Below, piece by piece: positions 50,791 through 59,565 of a stretch of 64,000 nt of DNA. The notes beneath the pieces are model-generated. The model was not told where the DNA came from, did not search any database, and worked only from the letters and a program-made list of their open reading frames with translations. A program made the position numbers and the translations under genes. Position 1 is the stretch's first letter; each line of letters begins with the position of its first letter. Source of the DNA: an uncultured Brevinema sp. (lineage in GTDB: Bacteria > Spirochaetota > Brevinematia > Brevinematales > Brevinemataceae); NCBI GenBank assembly GCA_947038195.1, contig CAMQVI010000002.1, forward strand, positions 1 through 64,000, written 5' to 3'.

Positions 50791-51490
50791 TGACCACCTC
50801 CTCTACTAGCATATCAGGAATAGGCGTGAGAATACCTTTTTGAGCATAAGAAATAGCCCCCGTTTCCTCGGAAACCATAAAAGAGATACAATCCCTTTCT
50901 GTGGATATAAAGATTCCTGCACTATGTCTTGTTCCTGTAAAACCATGAGTAATAGTTGTGGGAATAAAAACACGAGCTGCTACAATATGTTCATCTCTAA
51001 TTATTACTGCACCATCGTGGAGGGGAGTATTTGGACTAAATATGGTATGAATCAGCTCAGCACTAAAACGAGCGTTTAGGGACACCCCAGAATTAATAAT
51101 ATCATTCAATCTCATTTGTCCTTCAATAACAATCAAAGCCCCTATACCACTGTTAGAGAGTGTTTTAAGTACATGAGCTAGCTCTAAAGAAAACTTGTCG
51201 GAATTATGTAAACTTTGGTGGGTACGTCCCATATTAGAAAAGAAATGTCGTATTTCCTGATGGAAGAGGATTGCTATAATTACAGGAAAGTCAGAGAAGA
51301 ATCTTGATAAAATCCAGCTAAGGGTTTGTAGTCTTAGTTGGATAGAGACAATAAAAATTAGGACTACTAAAACAAGTCCTTTCATAATAGTTGCAGAATA
51401 AGAGCCTTTGAAGAAGTAATAAAGAAAATAAAGAGACACACTGGTAAGTAAAACATCTATAATACTTATGTATATAGGTATTTCTATCAT
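50774..51490 (-). CDS. cdaA: Diadenylate cyclase CdaA
   Basis: The 238-residue protein has three N-terminal membrane segments (about residues 3-25, 33-50 and 58-76) and a DAC domain: GIGALIVIEGQMRLNDIINSGVSLNARFSAELIHTIF, PLHDGAVIIRDEHIVAARVF and GTRHSAGIFISTERD. The DGA and RHS motifs are the catalytic signature. It makes the second messenger c-di-AMP, which controls potassium and osmolyte balance. AGGAAAG precedes the ATG. The NeuB-like gene lies 10 nt upstream of its start on the same strand. Confidence 0.95.
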   Translation of the reverse strand: MIEIPIYISIIDVLLTSVSLYFLYYFFKGSYSATIMKGLVLVVLIFIVSIQLRLQTLSWILSRFFSDFPVIIAILFHQEIRHFFSNMGRTHQSLHNSDKFSLELAHVLKTLSNSGIGALIVIEGQMRLNDIINSGVSLNARFSAELIHTIFSPNTPLHDGAVIIRDEHIVAARVFIPTTITHGFTGTRHSAGIFISTERDCISFMVSEETGAISYAQKGILTPIPDMLVEEVVNEVLA

Positions 51491-51500
51491 ATCATCTTTC

Positions 51501-52514
51501 CTAGTTATTTGAATATTTGAAAATATCTTTCAATCTTGCCCCTTCAGGAATATCATAAGAATGGCTTTGCCCTAGTAATTGATGGTATTCTTTAGCACTG
51601 ATCCCTTCTCCAGGACGTTGGAAAATGATCATTTCTTCTTTAATGGGTGTATGGGCGGGTATAAGACAAGAAGCATAGGCATCTCGTCCTGCTAAAGACC
51701 GTATTTTTTGTTCTATTTGAGTACTTAGTCTTCGTCCTGAGCCTAAAGCTTTTTCTATCATTCGTGACGATTCTACCATAAGAGTAAATTGTTCTGGGGA
51801 AAGAGAAAGAGGGTGATCATAATCCTCTCTTTTGGGTTCTAAGGTAAAATGTCTCTCAATAATTTTAGCACCATGAGCCACAGCTGCCAAAGATAAGGCT
51901 ATCCCTTGGGAGTGATCAGAAAATCCTATAGCCTTATTAGGGGCATAGTTTTGAAGAACATTTAAGTAACGGATATCAAATCCTTCAGGAGGGGCAGGGT
52001 ATTCAGAAACACAATAAAGCATTGCCGATAAAGAGTTTTTAATTTTTAGGGCTAGTTTTTCAATCTCTTGTTCTTCCAAAGAGCCTGTAGAAATAATAAA
52101 AGGACATTCTTTTTCTAAAAGATAATCAATCCAAGGTTCTGTTAAAGCGTCTCCACTTGCTATTTTAATAGGAAACACCTTTTTTGCTACGAGCTTATGT
52201 AAGGTGATTGTATCAAAAGGAGCAGCAAATGCCAATATCCCTTTAGATTCAGCATAATCTTTTAAAATAAAAAAATCATCAAAGGAAATATGAAAAGATT
52301 GAAACAGTTGATGAGCTTCTGGAGCTATTAGTTTATTATAAAAACGATCTACTTCATAGAGTTGGAATTTTACAGCGTCAGCTTTAGCTTCTATAGCTGC
52401 ATCAATCATTTTTTTAGCGATAGTTATATTACCATCATGATTGATACCTAATTCAGCAACAAAAAAAACAGAAGAATGAGAGGGTTTTTTTAATAAAGAT
52501 AGAAAATCAAACAT
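51501..52514 (-). CDS. N-acetylneuraminate/nonulosonate synthase (NeuB family)
   Basis: The 337-residue protein has the NeuB TIM barrel (VFFVAELGINHDGNITIAKKMIDAAIEAKADAVKFQ, ISTGSLEEQEIEKL, GFSDHSQGIALSLAAVAHGAKIIERHFTL) and the C-terminal SAF/antifreeze-like domain (LAGRDAYASCLIPAHTPIKEEMI). It condenses PEP with a hexosamine to form a nine-carbon sugar acid: sialic, legionaminic or pseudaminic. These can decorate flagellins or surface glycans. The rest of such a pathway is not in this window, so the product is unknown. The start lies 4 nt after the previous gene. Confidence 0.85.
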   Translation of the reverse strand: MFDFLSLLKKPSHSSVFFVAELGINHDGNITIAKKMIDAAIEAKADAVKFQLYEVDRFYNKLIAPEAHQLFQSFHISFDDFFILKDYAESKGILAFAAPFDTITLHKLVAKKVFPIKIASGDALTEPWIDYLLEKECPFIISTGSLEEQEIEKLALKIKNSLSAMLYCVSEYPAPPEGFDIRYLNVLQNYAPNKAIGFSDHSQGIALSLAAVAHGAKIIERHFTLEPKREDYDHPLSLSPEQFTLMVESSRMIEKALGSGRRLSTQIEQKIRSLAGRDAYASCLIPAHTPIKEEMIIFQRPGEGISAKEYHQLLGQSHSYDIPEGARLKDIFKYSNN

Positions 52515-52518
52515 ATGC

Positions 52519-53091
52519 TTAACTTAGCAGTCTGGCAGAAATAGCAGAAGGGGTATTATAAACATCTGGGTTTACATTAGAGGCGATATCACTAGCATCT
52601 TTTCTTGAAACAGTTCTATGAGCAAGAGCATCTTTATTTTGTTCTGTAATAAGGTAGCGAGCGACCTGTTGTTTTTGTGTTTTCAAATTCTGAGTAACTT
52701 CTTGTTTAGCAGTATCTACTTCCGCTGCTATTTTTTTAGGATCATTTATATGTTGAAAAATCTTTTCTGCTAGTTGGGGTCCCGTTTTTTCTAATTCTTG
52801 AACAAGTTTTTTGATATTTTCGAGTTGAACAGAGGGTTTTTTTTGGAATAATTCGATGGCTTCTGTTAAGAGAGTAAGAGACCCAAACATTTGTTGGGAA
52901 TTAGCGATGTCTTGTTGTAATTCATTAATACGAGAAACATTTTGAGTATTATGTTTTATTATTTGGATAGAATCTTTGGAGGGGTTGTCTACGAGAGATG
53001 TTTGTGTATTAGTAGAAGATTTTTTGTTATTTCTCCCATTAATGTTAGTTGGTACTTGTTGTACAAGAGATTGTTGGTTGATGATTTTCAT
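52519..53091 (-). CDS. Unknown coiled-coil protein with flagellin-like tail
   Basis: I do not recognise this 190-residue protein. It has an Asn/Thr/Ser/Lys-rich, disordered N-terminus (about residues 1-50), a helical coiled-coil centre (ELQQDIANSQQMFGSLTLLTEAIELF, KNLKTQKQQVARY) and a C-terminus VNPDVYNTPSAISARLLS. That end has a terminal hydrophobic helix reminiscent of flagellin or secreted flagellar-protein tails, but no definite motif. It has no signal peptide. TAGGAGAG precedes the ATG. It precedes neuB by 4 nt, and the upstream gap contains AT-rich direct repeats. A flagellar or secretion role is only a guess. Confidence 0.6.
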   Translation of the reverse strand: MKIINQQSLVQQVPTNINGRNNKKSSTNTQTSLVDNPSKDSIQIIKHNTQNVSRINELQQDIANSQQMFGSLTLLTEAIELFQKKPSVQLENIKKLVQELEKTGPQLAEKIFQHINDPKKIAAEVDTAKQEVTQNLKTQKQQVARYLITEQNKDALAHRTVSRKDASDIASNVNPDVYNTPSAISARLLS

Positions 53092-53276
53092 AGTACTCTC
53101 CTAATTGTGCGAAAACATACTATATTAACTATAACATGTTTTTCCAATTTACACAAAAAATTAAAAAGCTTTTAATTTTCACACCCCATATAATATATAT
53201 ATATTATATTATATTATAGGAAATTTAGCAACAAGACTTTAATAAAACCAAATATGTTTATAAAAATAAATAAAAA

Positions 53277-53367
53277 ATGATTAAATATATCAAAAAGAGT
53301 CATTTATAATGATTAAATGTGTTAAAAGAGTCATTATGATGATTAAATATATCAATAAAAATGAATG
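53277..53367 (+). repeat. Three imperfect ~31-bp direct repeats in an AT-rich gap
   Basis: Copies start ATGATTAAATATATCAA at 53277, a variant ATGATTAAATGTGTTAA at 53309, and ATGATTAAATATATCAA again at 53339. The first two end AGAGTCATT. A related AAAAAGTCATTTATA occurs at 53386-53400 over the ftsW stop. Each of the first two units also has a short dyad (AATGA/TCATT). The remainder of the 304-bp gap (53092-53395) is extremely AT-rich with an alternating TA run, and no gene is seen. Confidence 0.6.
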
Positions 53368-53395
53368 AAAATCAATAAAAACTACAAAAAGTCAT

Positions 53396-54529
53396 TTATA
53401 GTGACGCATTCTCATTGTTGTGAGAGCTAATATTAAGTAAAATCCCAACAGCAATAGATAAAACCACAAAAGACGAGCCTCCATAGCTAATAAAAGGGAG
53501 AGAAACACCTGTGGGTGGGAGTAGAACCATATTAATCATAATATTTAACAAAGCATGAGTGACTATTAAAGTAACAATCCCAAAAGACAATAATTGTCCA
53601 TAAGGATTCCTGGTACGGCGAGCAACCCCCAGTCCGTAAAGGAAAAAAGCGAGAAATAAACCAATCAATACCCCCCCACCAAAGAGCCCCACCTCTTCTA
53701 CGATAATAGAAAAAATAAAGTCGGTATGAGCAGCTGGAAGACGAGAGATCTTCTGCGTACTATTACCTAAGCCCACTCCAAAGAGTCCTCCTTTGGAAAG
53801 AGCCCTCAGAGATTCGATAGATTGGTAGCCTATGCCTCTAGGATCACCCCAAGGGTTCAAATAAGCTAAAATTCTATTTTTTCTATAAACCTCATTACTT
53901 AAAACTAGTACCACAAAAGGAATAGCCACTGAGGTAATCCCAATGATGTGTTTGATGGAGACCCCTCCAGCTAAAATCATTGTAAACATTACTATCAGAA
54001 TAATAATTCCAATAGAAAATCCTGATTGAAGGAAAGCAATTATAACTACTATACTCACAAGAAGTAGTTGAGGAACAAGGCCATGAAAGAAATTAGAGAT
54101 GTAATCATGTTTTTTTACAAAGATATGAGCTAAATAAATAACCAAAGTGAGTTTGGCAAGTTCAGAAGGATTAAAAGAAAAAATCCCGAAATCTATCCAA
54201 CGTCTTGCCAACCCTATCTGTAAGCCTACTCCAGGGATAAAAACAATAAGAAGTAGGAACAATGATAAAAAAAAGAGAAATTTAACATACTTTTTTGTAA
54301 TACGATAATCTAATAGGGTGAAAAAGAGCATACAGGCTATTGATACCAGAGCAAACACTGCCTGTTTGATAAAAAGAGCTTGGGGAGCTAAGCCTATGGG
54401 TTCTCCTGCATAACGAGAAACACTATAGATAAAAACAAGTCCTATTCCCACAAATATAAAATAGAGATAAAGGATGGGTTTGCTTGCCCTCATAATAGCA
54501 GAAGGATCAAATATTTTTGTGTTTTTCAT
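53396..54529 (-). CDS. ftsW: SEDS-family peptidoglycan polymerase, FtsW-like
   Basis: The 377-residue protein has about 10 membrane segments and SEDS motifs: RRWIDFGIFSFNPSELAKLTLVIYLAHI, GDPRGIGYQSIESLRALSKGGLFGVGLGNSTQKISRLPAAHTDFIFSIIVEEVGLFGG, and TGVSLPFISYGGSSFVVLSIAVGILLNI. FtsW polymerises glycan strands at the septum together with a class B PBP; RodA is the elongation homologue. The GGSS and PAAHTDFIF features favour FtsW. It is away from the ddl-ftsQAZ cluster and follows the DUF2723-like gene almost without spacing (1 nt). Confidence 0.9.
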   Translation of the reverse strand: MKNTKIFDPSAIMRASKPILYLYFIFVGIGLVFIYSVSRYAGEPIGLAPQALFIKQAVFALVSIACMLFFTLLDYRITKKYVKFLFFLSLFLLLIVFIPGVGLQIGLARRWIDFGIFSFNPSELAKLTLVIYLAHIFVKKHDYISNFFHGLVPQLLLVSIVVIIAFLQSGFSIGIIILIVMFTMILAGGVSIKHIIGITSVAIPFVVLVLSNEVYRKNRILAYLNPWGDPRGIGYQSIESLRALSKGGLFGVGLGNSTQKISRLPAAHTDFIFSIIVEEVGLFGGGVLIGLFLAFFLYGLGVARRTRNPYGQLLSFGIVTLIVTHALLNIMINMVLLPPTGVSLPFISYGGSSFVVLSIAVGILLNISSHNNENASL

Positions 54530-54530
54530 A

Positions 54531-56378
54531 TTATATTACAGGGCTATTGTCTATCACTTGCTGTTGAAAAGCGTTGAACTGCTCTAAGGGGAGAACTCGT
54601 TGAGCCATAGTAAGGAGTAAATCTTCATATTGCTTGATTACTATAGCGTCTTCTGTTATTTGAGCTATTTTATACATGCTAATAAATATTGTTAAGTCCT
54701 CTTGGGTTTTAGGATTTTTAGGCATATAGGAGCTTGCCTCTTGAGCAGTAATTTCAAAGAGGACAGGGTCTATAAGATCTCCATAATTAGCAAGTTCCCC
54801 TAAGAGGTTTACATGCCAAGCAAAAAAATCAGGATTAGATTTTACCCTTTGCCACAGTCTAAGCCATAACTTGAAAAACTCTTGTTCTTGGGGGGTATCT
54901 CCTAAGAAGCTGAGCTGGTTGATTACTTTAGAAAAATAAGCTTGTATCTCAGCCAAGTCTAAGGCATTGACAGGAGTGTTGTTGTTTAGCATTTCTCGCA
55001 CATTTTTTTCTTGTGTTAAGAAAGCAGGACCAGAAACTTGGTTAAAGTTTTCTCTAAGGTACACTAGTTGTTCTATACTTTGATAAGGTTTAGCCTTAGT
55101 AATATCTTTTTTCATAGAAATAAAATGAGTCATATTATTAGTCATTTGGTCCAAGGCTGTATCAAATTCTACAAAATAAGCTTCACTTTTTTGAGGGTTA
55201 CGGATAGCTTCTCTCACATAGGACCATAATAAAACGTTATAAGTAGACCATGCGTAAGGCGTGTTAGCAACTACCATTTGCCATAATTCTATGGATTGGT
55301 CAATAAGGTCTTCTTCAACAAGGTAGAAAGTTTCTTTAGCAGTGAGATAAAAAATACCCAAATTATGCAAAGTAGCAGAAGAGTCAGGGCCCACTTTTTT
55401 AATAAGAGCGATGTATTCTTCGATTTGATCCCATTTTTTTTCAATATCTTGAATGATTTCGTTTTTAATAGTTTTAGAGTCTTCATTTTGGTAAATTCTT
55501 TGTTGATTTTGTATGCTTTCAGAGAGAAAAGTTACTTGTTCATAAGCAAAACTTATGACTATTTCACGAGAGAGATAGTCATAGTAAGGAAGGTTATCAA
55601 TCTCATCCCATCTTTTCACGAAGGATAAACTGGGATCTTTAACAAAAGGTTTTGGGTAGCTTTTAAGAAAAGTTAGAGTTGTTCCCCGGGATGTGATATA
55701 TTTATTCCGCACTAATTGAGCAATCCATAGATTTAATTCTTGATCTTCTATAGTTCGTCCCAAGGTTTCTTCTAAAGATGCTGTGATTTCATCAATAGAG
55801 GCTGTTCCTGTAATTTCTAAATGATCTATAATGGCATAGGAAATATCTTGTACTTTATACATTTGTCCATATAATTTATAATAAAAATCTCCAAGAGTTT
55901 GGGGATTGGGTAATTTCCATGTAAGATAAGTAGCGGGTTTTCCTAAAGGATAAGGCACAAGGTAGGGAGGTTTTAGACTTCTTATTTCTGTATAAAATGG
56001 TTCTTCGCCTGTGAAAAGACCTTGATTTACAATATGGCTACGTGTTTGTAAAGTTTCATAGGTGACATAACGAAGGTCTCCATAAATTCTTTTAAAGATA
56101 TTTCCTTTTTGGTCATAAGGAAATACATCTTGTCGCAGTTTTTCAGCATAGGTAAAATAGAGGGAAGAGAAGACTTGGTTGTCACCCCCTTCTGTCATAA
56201 AGACGGAGTATTGCTCTGTAGAAGAAAGAAGGTTTTTTCCATAGTCATGGTTTAACCAGTTTTTACTATGATTATTGTACTTATAGTTATTAATAAGAGG
56301 ATACAGAGCTAATAATAATATTATTATGGATATAGTAATATGTATGGGTGACAAAGGGGATTTTATTCGTTCTTGCAT
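54531..56378 (-). CDS. DUF2723-like (protein glycosyltransferase-related) periplasmic protein
   Basis: The 615-residue protein has one N-terminal membrane segment (about residues 13-30) and then a large outside domain. Its first part (YGKNLLSSTEQYSVFMTEGGDNQVFSSLYFTYAEKLRQDV) strongly resembles the soluble C-terminal part of DUF2723 family proteins, but the multi-membrane catalytic half is absent. The rest is helical and TPR-like (LHNLGIFYLTAKETFYLVEEDLIDQSIELWQMVV). It is tightly coupled to ftsW, so a role in cell-wall or envelope assembly is plausible. The function is not established. AGAGGT precedes the ATG. Confidence 0.65.
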   Translation of the reverse strand: MQERIKSPLSPIHITISIIILLLALYPLINNYKYNNHSKNWLNHDYGKNLLSSTEQYSVFMTEGGDNQVFSSLYFTYAEKLRQDVFPYDQKGNIFKRIYGDLRYVTYETLQTRSHIVNQGLFTGEEPFYTEIRSLKPPYLVPYPLGKPATYLTWKLPNPQTLGDFYYKLYGQMYKVQDISYAIIDHLEITGTASIDEITASLEETLGRTIEDQELNLWIAQLVRNKYITSRGTTLTFLKSYPKPFVKDPSLSFVKRWDEIDNLPYYDYLSREIVISFAYEQVTFLSESIQNQQRIYQNEDSKTIKNEIIQDIEKKWDQIEEYIALIKKVGPDSSATLHNLGIFYLTAKETFYLVEEDLIDQSIELWQMVVANTPYAWSTYNVLLWSYVREAIRNPQKSEAYFVEFDTALDQMTNNMTHFISMKKDITKAKPYQSIEQLVYLRENFNQVSGPAFLTQEKNVREMLNNNTPVNALDLAEIQAYFSKVINQLSFLGDTPQEQEFFKLWLRLWQRVKSNPDFFAWHVNLLGELANYGDLIDPVLFEITAQEASSYMPKNPKTQEDLTIFISMYKIAQITEDAIVIKQYEDLLLTMAQRVLPLEQFNAFQQQVIDNSPVI

Positions 56379-56558
56379 AAGGATACCTCTAAAGCTAATA
56401 TATTATATATTATAACAGAAAATTCCTTTTCTTGCAAAAGAATTTAGACTGTATCAATATTTCATCATATATGTCGTCAATAAACCAGACAATAATATTG
56501 ATTTTTTCATAATATTATACTACAATATATTAATATACAAGAGAGGGACATAGAAAAT

Positions 56559-57404
56559 ATGGATATTAAGAAAATTGTTATTTTCGGGTGGAATAATTTT
56601 ACCGCTTCTTTAGCAGATGGGATAAAAATAGTTCATCCTAACTGTGAAATATTATGTCCTGATGTTAGTACTGAGGACTTTGAATCAGCAAGAAAGTCAG
56701 GCTATTTAGATCCTTTACCTGTCCAAAAAAGTGCTATTTATGAAAATGCTGATTATATTATTATTGATAGAGACCCCAAAGATATTGTCCCTCTTCTAAA
56801 AGATATCAGGTCTTTAATAGAAGAAGGCACGTATATCATGGATTTTCAACCCATCAAAACAGACTCTTATAGTAGAATCACAAGACTATTGGGCAGTGCA
56901 ATTCCTTATATTAGTTGCTATATTTTTTTAGATGAGGCTCCTAGTGAATTTACTATACGGGGGACGATTTTTAGAGATAAAATAGCGGCAGTTGTTTGTG
57001 ATACTTCTACTCATATTCTCCAAGAAGTCAGAGCTTTTTGGGGCATTCTAAAAGTTAAGATTGTTCCTACCACAGCAGAATTTTTTGATGAAATTTTTGC
57101 AGAGACCTCCCAAACTGTATCTCTTTTATCAGGTATTTATACCCATATTCTTCAACAGGACAGTTGGGCAGATACATTATTTTTTGGTTTTTATAATAAA
57201 ACCTTACGTTCTTTTATTTCCCCTGTAGACAATCGTTCTCAAAAGGCTGCTGAAGATATTGTTCTGAACGGTGATCATATTAGACGGACTTTGTCTTTTA
57301 TTAAAAGAGAGATGGATAAAATTGATGAAATGATAGATAATGAAGATATAGCTAAACTGGCTCAATATATGGCTAGTGCCCAACAATTTAAAAATAGAAT
57401 TTAA
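56559..57404 (+). CDS. TyrA-fold (prephenate dehydrogenase-like) protein, catalytic residues altered
   Basis: The 281-residue protein matches the prephenate dehydrogenase family in outline: N-terminal Rossmann (KIVIFGWNNFTASLADGI), DYIIIDRDP, a DFQPIKTDSYSRI segment in place of D-SVK, and the C-terminal helical dimer domain (FWGILKVKIVPTTAEFFDEIFAETSQTVSLLSGIYTHIL). The usual GxGxxG, the catalytic His in the eHD motif and the HPxxG motif are not recognisable. It may have lost dehydrogenase activity. It stands alone; no other aromatic amino-acid gene is near. An AGAGAGGG site precedes the ATG. Confidence 0.65.
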   Translation: MDIKKIVIFGWNNFTASLADGIKIVHPNCEILCPDVSTEDFESARKSGYLDPLPVQKSAIYENADYIIIDRDPKDIVPLLKDIRSLIEEGTYIMDFQPIKTDSYSRITRLLGSAIPYISCYIFLDEAPSEFTIRGTIFRDKIAAVVCDTSTHILQEVRAFWGILKVKIVPTTAEFFDEIFAETSQTVSLLSGIYTHILQQDSWADTLFFGFYNKTLRSFISPVDNRSQKAAEDIVLNGDHIRRTLSFIKREMDKIDEMIDNEDIAKLAQYMASAQQFKNRI

Positions 57405-57407
57405 AAT

Positions 57408-57436
57408 AAAAAAACCAATCTTGGATTGGTTTTTTT
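57408..57436 (+). terminator. Bidirectional terminator between 56559 gene and prs
   Basis: AAAAAAACCAATC (57408-57420) pairs perfectly with GATTGGTTTTTTT (57424-57436), loop TTG. Convergent genes end on both sides. Confidence 0.87.
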
Positions 57437-57454
57437 ATTTTAAATATTTATATC

Positions 57455-58438
57455 TTATACTTTTTTTATCTTACTTTCGTAGAACAATCCACTAAGAGAT
57501 TTGTTGGCATGGATACGTTCTATACTTTCTCCAAAGAGGTCAGCAGCACTAAGTATTATTAGCTTGTCTCCTAGTATCTCAATTTTTTCTTCAGATAATT
57601 CTATTGTATCTGTAATCAATATTTTTTTTGCTTTACAATCTCTAAGCCTCTCCGCAGCATTTTTAGAAAACACCCCATGGGTAGCCATAATATAGACATT
57701 TTTCGCCCCTAATTCTACAAGTCGATCTGCTGCTTGGCAAATGGTTCCAGCGGTATCAATAAGGTCATCAATAAGGATACAATCTTTTTCTTCCACCTCT
57801 CCTATCATATTGAGGATTTCTGTTTGATTTTTCTTTTCACGTCTTTTATCAAAAACAGCAATTCCTCCCTTAAAGAGTTTCGCAAAATGTCGAGCTCTTT
57901 CTAAGCCTCCCACATCGGGAGATACTATTACCCAATTTTCATCAGCCTTTAGAGTGTTTTTTACATAGTCATAAAAGATAGAAGAAGCAAAAAGGTGATC
58001 TACAGGAATATCAAAAAACCCTTGTATTTGAGCGGCGTGAAGATCCATTGTAATAACACGATTTACCCCTGCTTCCACAAGAAGATTGGCCACTAATTTA
58101 GCTGTGATTGGAACACGAGATTCTGACTTTCTTTCTTGTCTAGCGTAACCATAATAGGGCATTACAGCAGTTATATAGCCAGCTGAAGCTCTTTTAAGGG
58201 CATCTACAATAACTAATAGTTCAAATAAATTTTTATGACCAGGATTAGAAGTTGATTGAATGACAAAAATATGTCGTCCTCTCACATCTTCTTCTATACG
58301 AACAAAAATTTCTTCATCAGCAAACTCTGTGATATAGGTATCAATAAGCCTTATTCCCACATAAGAAGATATATTTTTAGCTAAACCTTGATTACTTCTT
58401 CCTGAAATAATTCTTAGTCCAAGATTTTCTTTTAGCAT
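57455..58438 (-). CDS. prs: Ribose-phosphate pyrophosphokinase
   Basis: The protein of about 327 residues makes PRPP from ribose 5-phosphate and ATP, feeding nucleotide, His and Trp synthesis. Motifs: LRIISGRSNQGLAKNI, EEIFVRIEEDVRGRHIFVIQSTSNP, MPYYGYARQERK, and the PRPP loop CILIDDLIDTAGTICQAA. The ORF track begins at 58468, but AAGGAG lies 7 nt before ATG 58438, which starts MLKENLGLRIIS, so I use it. The N-terminus is a few residues longer than in E. coli Prs. An esterase gene lies upstream. Confidence 0.95.
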   Translation of the reverse strand: MLKENLGLRIISGRSNQGLAKNISSYVGIRLIDTYITEFADEEIFVRIEEDVRGRHIFVIQSTSNPGHKNLFELLVIVDALKRASAGYITAVMPYYGYARQERKSESRVPITAKLVANLLVEAGVNRVITMDLHAAQIQGFFDIPVDHLFASSIFYDYVKNTLKADENWVIVSPDVGGLERARHFAKLFKGGIAVFDKRREKKNQTEILNMIGEVEEKDCILIDDLIDTAGTICQAADRLVELGAKNVYIMATHGVFSKNAAERLRDCKAKKILITDTIELSEEKIEILGDKLIILSAADLFGESIERIHANKSLSGLFYESKIKKV

Positions 58439-58513
58439 TTTTATGCTCCTTATGTTCATAACACTCATAGAGTTTTATTTTACAATATCTTGAAGATTTT
58501 TTCAAGTCCCTTG

Positions 58514-59410
58514 TTACTTTTCTTCTTTTAAATATTTGCCCACATAGATAAGAGCTCTTTCTGTTGCTTTTCTCCAAAATAACCAAGAGTGATCTCTAGA
58601 ACGTATTTTTTTATAGGTATAGTCTATGTTATTAGTTTTTAAATCTTCGACTAAATCTCTAGTGTCTCTTAGAGGGGTAACTACGTCTATATCCCCTGTT
58701 GTGAGATAGAAACGAACTTTGTTTGTTTGTTTAAGATAGGATGATAAAAAATGATGATAGCTGTATTCATCCCACTTTTCTTGTGAAATAGGGCTGCCAT
58801 AAATATGAGTGGTTTTTTTTATCTTCATAAAGGTATGTAAAATATTAGGAGGGTTTTTACCTAATTTTGTTACAGAGGGAGATAATAAAAAAGAAGTGGC
58901 AAAATATGCAGGATTCCCCAATGTAAATAATAAAGCCCCATGACCACCCATAGAAAGACCTCCTATAGCTCGGGATTCTCTATGATTAATAAGGGGAAAC
59001 TTATTTTCTATATAGGGAAAAAGATCTTTTGTGAAAGCGGAATACATATTGCAAGAGGGTGAGTCTACATACCAAGAGCTATATCCATTAGGAAAAATAA
59101 CTATAGACGGGGGGAGACTTTTGTTGTTGATGAGTTTATTAAGACGCTTTGATATTTTAGCACTTTTTTCCCAAGATTTAGGGCTATGGGTCATACCATG
59201 AAGTATATAAATAACAGGAAATTTTTTGTTAGATTTTTCATAAGCAGGGGGATAATAAACCATATAATCCCACTCTTTTTTTAGTTGATTGGAATAAAAA
59301 GATTCAAAAGCCACTTTACCTTGCTGTTCAGAACTATTGATTTCAACATGAATGAATAAAAGTACAGAGAATATAAGAAATCCACTGATTTTTTTCCAAA
59401 ACGTATTCAT
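58514..59410 (-). CDS. Exported esterase (esterase D / tributyrin-esterase-like)
   Basis: The 298-residue protein has an N-terminal signal or anchor (FLIFSVLLFIHVEINS) and an alpha/beta hydrolase domain of the esterase family: FPVIYILHGMTHSPKSWEKS, SRAIGGLSMGGHGALLFTL (nucleophile Ser), GDIDVVTPL (likely acid) and RSRDHSWLFW (His). This resembles secreted esterases of the mycolyltransferase/EstD type. Substrate unknown; it may act in the periplasm or outside. AAGAGG precedes the ATG. A terminator hairpin precedes it, so it has its own transcription. Confidence 0.82.
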   Translation of the reverse strand: MNTFWKKISGFLIFSVLLFIHVEINSSEQQGKVAFESFYSNQLKKEWDYMVYYPPAYEKSNKKFPVIYILHGMTHSPKSWEKSAKISKRLNKLINNKSLPPSIVIFPNGYSSWYVDSPSCNMYSAFTKDLFPYIENKFPLINHRESRAIGGLSMGGHGALLFTLGNPAYFATSFLLSPSVTKLGKNPPNILHTFMKIKKTTHIYGSPISQEKWDEYSYHHFLSSYLKQTNKVRFYLTTGDIDVVTPLRDTRDLVEDLKTNNIDYTYKKIRSRDHSWLFWRKATERALIYVGKYLKEEK

Positions 59411-59436
59411 AATTCCTCTTAAGTGTATAAATTAAA

Positions 59437-59466
59437 AAATCCTGCCCTATTTATAGGGCAGGATTT
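59437..59466 (-). terminator. Terminator after tRNA-Gln
   Basis: AAATCCTGCCCTAT (59437-59450) pairs with ATAGGGCAGGATTT (59453-59466). In the minus direction a T-run (TTTTTAATT) follows, ending the lolCD-ispE-spoVG-tRNA unit or the tRNA. Confidence 0.85.
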
Positions 59467-59470
59467 AATG

Positions 59471-59542
59471 TTGGGGTGGATGGGATCGAACCACCGAATG
59501 TCGATACCAAAAACCGATGCCTTACCACTTGGCCACACCCCA
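59471..59542 (-). tRNA. tRNA-Gln (anticodon TTG)
   Basis: On the minus strand, acceptor TGGGGTG pairs with CACCCCA, with discriminator A and CCA not encoded. The anticodon arm is TCGGT, loop TTTTGGT, ATCGA, giving TTG (reads CAA). The D arm GGCCAAGTGGTAAGGC and T loop GGTTCGATCC are typical, and the order matches E. coli glutamine tRNA. It is 72 nt long and lies just downstream of spoVG. Confidence 0.95.
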
Positions 59543-59565
59543 AAAGTTATTTCAAACTTTAATTA

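Noticed and set aside
53277-53400. CRISPR array
   Set aside because: Repeats are imperfect, directly adjacent, without unique spacers or cas genes.
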